From NCBI GenBank assembly GCA_947592005.1, contig CANQDJ010000011.1, positions 1 to 34,462 on the forward strand: a stretch of DNA of 34,462 nt, written 5' to 3'. A program made the position numbers and the translations under genes. Source of the DNA: an uncultured Anaeroplasma sp. (lineage in GTDB: Bacteria > Bacillota_I > Bacilli_A > Acholeplasmatales > Anaeroplasmataceae). The stretch's first letter is position 1. Every line of letters starts with the position of its first letter. Under the pieces are notes generated by a model, which did not search any database, was not told the origin of the DNA, and was given only the letters and a program-made list of their open reading frames with translations. This document shows positions 28,458 to 34,462 of this stretch, piece by piece.

Positions 28458-29623
28458 TATTCTCCCTCCTTTTCGTCATAAAGATAACAAGAAACGAAAT
28501 GGGTATCCGATACTTGAACTTCTTTCGGATATTCTCCATTGCATTTATTTATACAACGAGAACATCTATCTTTAAAGAAACAAGTATTCGGCATATTGAT
28601 TGGATTCGGTACCTGTCCCGGAATAGAATACAATGGTTCTTTGGTATCCGTATTGATTAAAGGCTTACTCTTTTGAAGCCCAATCGTATATGGGTGAAGC
28701 GGATTATGGAATATTTCTCTTACCGTTCCTTTTTCAATTACCCTCCCGGCATACATAACAACAACTTCATCTGCCGTTTCAGCAATAACACCCAAATCAT
28801 GCGTAATCAACATAATCGCACAGCCCGTCTTTTTCTGAATGGATTTCAACAATTCCAAAATCTGAGCCTGAATCGTTACGTCCAAAGCCGTTGTCGGCTC
28901 ATCGGCTATAATCAATTTCGGATTACCGGCAAGTGCCATCGCAATCATAACTCTTTGACGCATACCACCGGACAATTCATGCGGATAAGAAGAATATACC
29001 CGCTCCGGCATAGAAATACCAACCTGATTCAACATTTCCAAACTATGTTTTTTTGCTTCTTCTTTTGTCGTTTGAGGATAATGAATAAACATTACCTCAT
29101 CTAATTGATACCCAATCGTAAAAACCGGATTCAAAGAGGTCATCGGTTCTTGGAAAATCATAGTAATATCCTTTCCCCGAACGTTATACATATCCTTCAT
29201 CGGCATTTTCGCAATATCATACGCCAACTTCTCCCCATTTTCATTCATTCCCAAATCATCGGTATTAAAGCGGATTGTCCCTCCGACAATCTGTCCTTGT
29301 GGGGCTTGAACCAACTGCATAATCGATAAAGAAGTTACACTCTTTCCGCAACCGGATTCTCCTACCACACCGACAACCTTTCCCTTAGGAATGGAAAAAG
29401 AAACACCATTTACTGATTTTACTGTTCCATTATCTGTAAAGAAATTGGTATCTAAATTTTCTATTTCCAAAATATTATTCGGATCTTTCATAACAGTCGT
29501 ATAAAAGGAAGGATTCACCTTTCTTTTCTTTAACCGTTCATAATACTTCATTTGTTTTATATTATAATGAATGATTTTTCGGCTTTCTCTCAAAGATAGG
29601 TAATTCTGTTTTTTCTTTTCCAT
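28457..29623 (-). CDS. oppD: Oligopeptide ABC transporter ATP-binding protein OppD
   Basis: GVVGESGCGKSVTSLSIM, ELSGGMRQRVMIAMAL, IIADEPTTALDVTIQAQ; TAATG coupling to oppF. Confidence 0.94.
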   Translation of the reverse strand: MEKKKQNYLSLRESRKIIHYNIKQMKYYERLKKRKVNPSFYTTVMKDPNNILEIENLDTNFFTDNGTVKSVNGVSFSIPKGKVVGVVGESGCGKSVTSLSIMQLVQAPQGQIVGGTIRFNTDDLGMNENGEKLAYDIAKMPMKDMYNVRGKDITMIFQEPMTSLNPVFTIGYQLDEVMFIHYPQTTKEEAKKHSLEMLNQVGISMPERVYSSYPHELSGGMRQRVMIAMALAGNPKLIIADEPTTALDVTIQAQILELLKSIQKKTGCAIMLITHDLGVIAETADEVVVMYAGRVIEKGTVREIFHNPLHPYTIGLQKSKPLINTDTKEPLYSIPGQVPNPINMPNTCFFKDRCSRCINKCNGEYPKEVQVSDTHFVSCYLYDEKEGE

Positions 29624-29631
29624 ACTTTCAC

Positions 29632-30714
29632 CTACTTCTTCGCCTTAGGATCCATGGCATCTCGTAAGCCATCACCCACAAAATTAAATCCCAATACCGC
29701 TAAGACGATTAAGAATCCTGCCGGCAACCACATATTCATATAATAACTTAATATTACAGGGTCATTCGATGCCGCAATCATCGTTCCCCATGCGGCATAA
29801 GGAATTTGAACACCCAACCCCAAATAACTCAATGTAGATTCATATAAGATAACACTACCTAATCCCAACGTCATAGAAACAATCAACTGTGGCATAACGT
29901 TCGGAATCAAATGCTTAAATATTTTTCGCCATGTCGGAAGCCCCATTACTTCGGTTGCCGTAATATATTCCTGTTCCCGAAGACTTAAAATCTGACCTCT
30001 TACCATTCTTGCACAACCGCTCCAGCCGAATACCGTTATAATAACCATCAAATAGTAAATACGGGCACTAGCGGGAATTCCCTTAATAGAATCCAAAACC
30101 GCAGAGGCAATCAATAAAATAGGAAGTGTCGGAATACAGTTAAAAATATCGACAATACGCATAATAACATTATCTACCCAACCACCGAAATATCCGGAAA
30201 TACCTCCTAAAATAATACCAATCACCGTTTCCAAAATAACGACGATAAATCCGATAATCAAAGAGATTCTCCCACCATACATCAATCGAGCAAAAACGTC
30301 CATTCCTCTTGTATCCGTTCCTAAAAGATGATCTTTACTCGGAGCGGCTTTGGAATTGATCGTCCTTGTTACTTCGACTTGTTGAAGAATTCGAATTTCC
30401 TCCCCGTCCGGATCAGTAAACGTATAATGAGATTCCACAATTTCCGTTACCTCACTACGATCTACTTCCACTTCTCCCCATTTTTGATAAATCAATGGTC
30501 CGATAAAGGAAAACAAAAACAACAAAACAATTAATACAAGTCCGACAATAGAAAGTTTGGATCGAAAAAATCTTCTCAAAATCAATCGAAGCGGACTCAT
30601 TTCTTTATATGTTTCCTCTTCTTCGGTAGATTCTTCATTTAATACTTCTTTTTCTTCTGTATTTTCTTGTGTAGGTTCTTCTTTTAATACTTCTTTTTCT
30701 TCCATAGATTTCAC
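29632..30714 (-). CDS. oppC: Oligopeptide ABC transporter permease OppC
   Basis: HLLGTDTRGMDVFARLMYGGRISL, EYITATEVMGLPTWRKIFKHLIPNV; acidic N-terminal extension. Confidence 0.93.
   Translation of the reverse strand: MKSMEEKEVLKEEPTQENTEEKEVLNEESTEEEETYKEMSPLRLILRRFFRSKLSIVGLVLIVLLFLFSFIGPLIYQKWGEVEVDRSEVTEIVESHYTFTDPDGEEIRILQQVEVTRTINSKAAPSKDHLLGTDTRGMDVFARLMYGGRISLIIGFIVVILETVIGIILGGISGYFGGWVDNVIMRIVDIFNCIPTLPILLIASAVLDSIKGIPASARIYYLMVIITVFGWSGCARMVRGQILSLREQEYITATEVMGLPTWRKIFKHLIPNVMPQLIVSMTLGLGSVILYESTLSYLGLGVQIPYAAWGTMIAASNDPVILSYYMNMWLPAGFLIVLAVLGFNFVGDGLRDAMDPKAKK
30631..30705 (-). repeat. Imperfect 45-bp-period repeat in oppC 5' end encoding acidic EEKEVLxEExT units
   Basis: 30631-30660 and 30676-30705 match at about 27/30 positions. 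Confidence 0.8.
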
Positions 30715-31722
30715 CTACTTTCCAAGTTTAACTCTCGGGTCGACAACCGAATACATAATATCCGAAAATAACGTACCTATAACCGTTAAAATCGCCAAAA
30801 ACATATTATATCCCATAACAAACGGAACATCGCCGTCCCTTAAAGCATTATACGCCAATCGACCAATTCCGTCAATACCGAACACTTGTTCGGTAATCAT
30901 CATACCACCGAACAAAGACGGTAAAATACCGGCAAGAAGCGTTACAAGCGGAATCATTGTATTTCGAAACGCATGAACATAAATAACCTTTCGTTCAGAC
31001 AATCCTTTCGCTCTAGCAGTACGAATATAATCCGCATTCAAAACCTCTAGCGTATTGGTTCTGGTATATCTCATTAAACCACCAATAGACAATAATACAG
31101 AAACACCGATAGGTAATATCAAATGATGTCCCATATCTATCATCTTTTTCCACCAACCCGCAAATGTTTCGGGATAGGTTGCGGAAGCATCAACTAATCC
31201 ATTAGAAGGGAACCAACCTAAATCAACAGAAAAGATTTTGATGACGATTGCCGCAAAGAAATATGTCGGCAAAGAAATACCAATCATCGTCAAAACGGTA
31301 ACCGTATAATCTCGTATAGAATATTGATGTGTCGCACTGGAAATACCCAAAGGAATAGCGATAAGGAATTGTAAAATGGTTGCGATAAAAGCAATAGCAA
31401 ACGATACACCCATATTCTCGGTAATAACTTGGGCAACCGGTTTTTCATACTTAAATGAATTTCCCAATTCCCCTCTACATAAATTACCCAACCATTTAAA
31501 ATATCCTTGAATAATTCCGACAAACGTCTTATCTCCAATACCATACAAATCCTTAAATCTTTGAATATCTTCCAAATGAATCGCTCCGGATTGTAACTGA
31601 CTGGAGAATTTGGTATCTACATAATCATTCGGCATCATTCTAACTAACGTATAAATAATGATGGATACACCAAATAACACCAACAAAGAGATTAAAATTC
31701 TTTTAATAATATACTTCAACAT
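30715..31722 (-). CDS. oppB: Oligopeptide ABC transporter permease OppB
   Basis: MLKYIIKRILISLLVLFGVSIIIYTLVRMMPND; DYIRTARAKGLSERKVIYVHAFRNTMIPLVT. Confidence 0.94.
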   Translation of the reverse strand: MLKYIIKRILISLLVLFGVSIIIYTLVRMMPNDYVDTKFSSQLQSGAIHLEDIQRFKDLYGIGDKTFVGIIQGYFKWLGNLCRGELGNSFKYEKPVAQVITENMGVSFAIAFIATILQFLIAIPLGISSATHQYSIRDYTVTVLTMIGISLPTYFFAAIVIKIFSVDLGWFPSNGLVDASATYPETFAGWWKKMIDMGHHLILPIGVSVLLSIGGLMRYTRTNTLEVLNADYIRTARAKGLSERKVIYVHAFRNTMIPLVTLLAGILPSLFGGMMITEQVFGIDGIGRLAYNALRDGDVPFVMGYNMFLAILTVIGTLFSDIMYSVVDPRVKLGK

Positions 31723-31734
31723 CGTAAAACACCC

Positions 31735-31760
31735 AAGAAGGCTATCAAAATAGCCTTCTT
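31735..31760 (-). promoter_or_regulatory. Intercistronic hairpin between oppA and oppB
   Basis: Perfect 10-bp stem AAGAAGGCTA / TAGCCTTCTT with 6-nt loop and no T-tract on the minus strand. Confidence 0.75.
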
Positions 31761-31771
31761 CTTTTCCCTTT

Positions 31772-34378
31772 CTAACTTACTTTTAAAGTAACTTTATGAA
31801 TATCAGACATTAATCCTTTATATGGTGAAAGATCACTATCCGGTGTTAAACTTGTTTCATCAATCTTATTCGCATTATAGGCAAACAAATCATTTCTTTG
31901 ATAAGTAGGTAATTCGACTGCCATTTGCATAACTATATCTAAAGCCTGACTATAAATTGCCGCACGTTCAGTTTGATCCAACGTACTACGTCCCAAATCG
32001 ATCAATTCGGATAAATCTCCCAAAAGCCTCAATTCCGTATCATACTTACCGCTTGTATTCTTTTTAATCTGTGGATATCCCCAGTTATTAACGGAAGTAG
32101 CATTAGAATCGATATGGTATACTTGATACATATCCGGATCGATTGTAGAACCCCATGCGGCAGCCCAAACCGTCAAATCTCCCGTCGTTAACTTCGTCAA
32201 CGCATTTCTATCGGTTGTTACATTGATGCTGAATCCGGCACTATTTAAGATTTCACTTGCGTGATACATAGCGTCCCATGCAGGGTGATCTTGATCTTCA
32301 CCCGCAATAGTAAAGGTATATTTCAACGTAGATGATCCCTTTGCATAAATACCATTTCCATTCTTCTTATACAAGCCGACATCTTCGATTTCTTCCTTAA
32401 TAAACTCCATTTGTTCGGATTCCGTCAAAGAATCACCGGCATGTTTACCCAAACCATTTACATAATTCTTATAGTCCGGATTAACAACACTTAAATCCTC
32501 AGGAATCTTTCCGCCAATATATGGATAATAAGCCGTAGCCCCTTCCGGATATGCCCAACTTGCCAAAGACATAGAACGATAAATCGCCTTCGCATCGCCA
32601 CCATAATAGCCTACGATTTCATTGACATCAATACAATGCATAATCACTTGACGAACGACTAAATCAGGAACTTTACCAGCATTAATACCGATATATCCGT
32701 AACCAGAAGTCGTTATACTCTTATTTCGAATACCTTCATCATGCTTACCTTCTAATTCCGCAATCGTTTCTGGTTTCGCATTCGGTTCGATAAAATCAAT
32801 TTCCTTATTATATAACGCATCTAACATTCTGTTTTGGGCAACAACTTGATACCGAAGTTTCTTAACTTTCGGTTCACCCAATAAATAATTTGGATTACTT
32901 TCAAAATAAATAACTCCCTTATCATAGAAATCACCACCACCGACATTATCCGTTCCTCCGGCAGCCTTACTTGCTTGATAAGCCCCCGCTCCAACCGGAA
33001 CACCGATCTTGCTTGGATTTTTTACAACATTATTCATGAAAGTTTCAGAAGAATATTCTACACCGAAATTACTTACATAATCAAATTTATCAATATATTC
33101 TTGACTAGAATAATAATACATCGGAGCAACCGTAAAGGCAAAGTTCCAAATTGCCTTCGGATCGACATCATTGATAACAATCTTTAAAACTTCATTTGAA
33201 CCATTAGCGACAGCCCCATTTTCATCATACGTCGGAGCAGGATATGTTTTCCCATTTACCGTTATCGGTGCCGTTCTATTCGCAAAAGTGATTCCAGAAA
33301 TATTCGGGAATTCTCTTGTCGCTCCCGCAAAATGTTCTTCCATCGCTTTATTAATCAAATATTCATTCAATGCCGAAGCCGCATTATAATACGTTAAAAT
33401 TTCTTCAATACCATTCGGAATCTTATCTTGAAAAACCGTTTGAATCGCTTGTTCTTTTGTCCAAGTCTTTAACTGCGTATAATCATTGGTTAAGGCAGAT
33501 TCTATTCTATCGTCATTTCGATTATATGTAATATATCCTTCATTATATAAGAAGGCTTCTACATCTGTCGTAAATGGCTTTCTCGTAAGTTTATCTTTAT
33601 TTGTTATAACAATACTATCGGCAGAATCAATAGAATTCGTAAAATCCGTATTCAATTCTTCTTCAAATAATTCCAACAACTTATCATAATCTGTAACAAG
33701 GTTTTCATCACCGAATTCCGCTAATTTCTCACGAAATTCTTCAGAAGATAATGTAGGCCCATTCTTATTTTCCTCGAAAATATCATTAGAACTTTCCATC
33801 AAATTGGTAATTCTAGTAGACGCTGCTGTTTCGAATTGTTCTTTAAATCTCTTTTGTTCTTCTTCATTCGCTTCTTGGGTTCTATATTCTTGTAATCCTA
33901 CAATATCTGTTGAATAAATTGTGGAAGAACCAGAATAAACCGGATCCAAATAAACATAAAGATTAAACAAAACATCTTTCATTGTAAGTGGAGAACCATT
34001 AGAAAACTTAATATTATTCTTTAAAACAAAATAATACTCTGTCGTTTGATCCACATCTTTTATTCCTTTGGTTTCTGTTTCATAATCCAACACAACCGTC
34101 GCTTCATTTTCTCCGTATGTCGGATTCCCTTCTTTATCATTTCCCAACATACCTATCTGTGTCATACCTACGACGCTGCTATCCGCACCGGTAGTGGAAA
34201 AGAATGGATTGAATACCTTATCCACTTCTTGAGAAGAAAGAATCAAAGGTGTATCCGTATTTGGTCCACTTGGATTATTCGGATTGTTCGGATCCGTCTT
34301 CTCTTTGTCCTTTTTACAACTTGTTACGCCTAAAATCAATAGCATAAGTAAGCCTAATAAAGAAAATTTCTTTTTCAT
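31772..34378 (-). CDS. oppA: Oligopeptide ABC transporter substrate-binding lipoprotein OppA
   Basis: Lipobox LGVTSC; SBP_bac_5-like features (YYFVLKNNIKFSNGSPLTMKDVLFN, VRQVIMHCIDVNEIV); first gene of opp operon. Confidence 0.92.
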   Translation of the reverse strand: MKKKFSLLGLLMLLILGVTSCKKDKEKTDPNNPNNPSGPNTDTPLILSSQEVDKVFNPFFSTTGADSSVVGMTQIGMLGNDKEGNPTYGENEATVVLDYETETKGIKDVDQTTEYYFVLKNNIKFSNGSPLTMKDVLFNLYVYLDPVYSGSSTIYSTDIVGLQEYRTQEANEEEQKRFKEQFETAASTRITNLMESSNDIFEENKNGPTLSSEEFREKLAEFGDENLVTDYDKLLELFEEELNTDFTNSIDSADSIVITNKDKLTRKPFTTDVEAFLYNEGYITYNRNDDRIESALTNDYTQLKTWTKEQAIQTVFQDKIPNGIEEILTYYNAASALNEYLINKAMEEHFAGATREFPNISGITFANRTAPITVNGKTYPAPTYDENGAVANGSNEVLKIVINDVDPKAIWNFAFTVAPMYYYSSQEYIDKFDYVSNFGVEYSSETFMNNVVKNPSKIGVPVGAGAYQASKAAGGTDNVGGGDFYDKGVIYFESNPNYLLGEPKVKKLRYQVVAQNRMLDALYNKEIDFIEPNAKPETIAELEGKHDEGIRNKSITTSGYGYIGINAGKVPDLVVRQVIMHCIDVNEIVGYYGGDAKAIYRSMSLASWAYPEGATAYYPYIGGKIPEDLSVVNPDYKNYVNGLGKHAGDSLTESEQMEFIKEEIEDVGLYKKNGNGIYAKGSSTLKYTFTIAGEDQDHPAWDAMYHASEILNSAGFSINVTTDRNALTKLTTGDLTVWAAAWGSTIDPDMYQVYHIDSNATSVNNWGYPQIKKNTSGKYDTELRLLGDLSELIDLGRSTLDQTERAAIYSQALDIVMQMAVELPTYQRNDLFAYNANKIDETSLTPDSDLSPYKGLMSDIHKVTLKVS

Positions 34379-34384
34379 TTTTAT

Positions 34385-34462
34385 TACCTAGTATAATCAA
34401 ATTGTACTTAAGATTATACAATCTCCTTCTTTAAGGTTTAATTTATAGTTATGAGTACAACA
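34385..34462 (-). repeat. Right copy of inverted leader repeat, immediately upstream of oppA
   Basis: Reverse complement gives TGTTGTACTCATAACTATAAAT...GTATAATCTTAAGTACAATTTGATTATACTAGGT. Confidence 0.9.

Noticed and set aside
28334-29329. + strand ORFs opposite oppD/oppF
   Set aside because: Antisense frames within conserved ATPase genes.
1-34462. Whole window as a transposon or phage bounded by terminal inverted repeats
   Set aside because: Content is chromosomal housekeeping (glnA, prfA, dnaB, rpsR, ssb, rpsF); no transposase, integrase or phage genes. The repeats look like leaders, possibly causing contig breaks.
1-34462. CRISPR arrays, tRNA or rRNA genes
   Set aside because: No regularly spaced repeats, cloverleaf-like GTTCGANTC contexts or rRNA motifs noted on either strand.

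Overview
The window is a low-GC Firmicutes-type chromosomal segment (Erysipelotrichia or Mollicutes-like by codon usage and gene content; this taxonomic guess is inference). Two tandem ABC transporter fusions lie on the + strand at the left edge. Almost everything else is on the - strand: glnA; a tightly packed operon running M3 peptidase, XRE regulator, membrane protein, uppP, DUF1576 protein, small RsbW-like protein, PAP2 phosphatase, ApbE, NusG-II/EetA-like protein and Gx/EetB-like protein; then prfA, dnaB, a continuous gdpP-rplI reading frame, rpsR-ssb-rpsF, a c-di-GMP (GEMM-I-like) riboswitch upstream of two secreted proteins, an HD-GYP protein, cardiolipin synthase and a complete opp operon. 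Strongest items for follow-up: (1) a GdpP-L9 in-frame fusion with an internal Shine-Dalgarno site and L9 start; (2) tandem ABC transporters sharing a 610-bp ATPase block (2 mismatches by eye) joined to divergent permease domains; (3) a near-identical ~80-bp leader with an internal palindrome, inverted at the two window ends; (4) a GEMM-I-like riboswitch next to an HD-GYP gene; (5) an ApbE/EetA/EetB-like module embedded in an undecaprenyl-phosphate recycling operon. No tRNA, CRISPR array or intact transposase was seen. All calls are by eye from the sequence and supplied ORFs; no searches were run.
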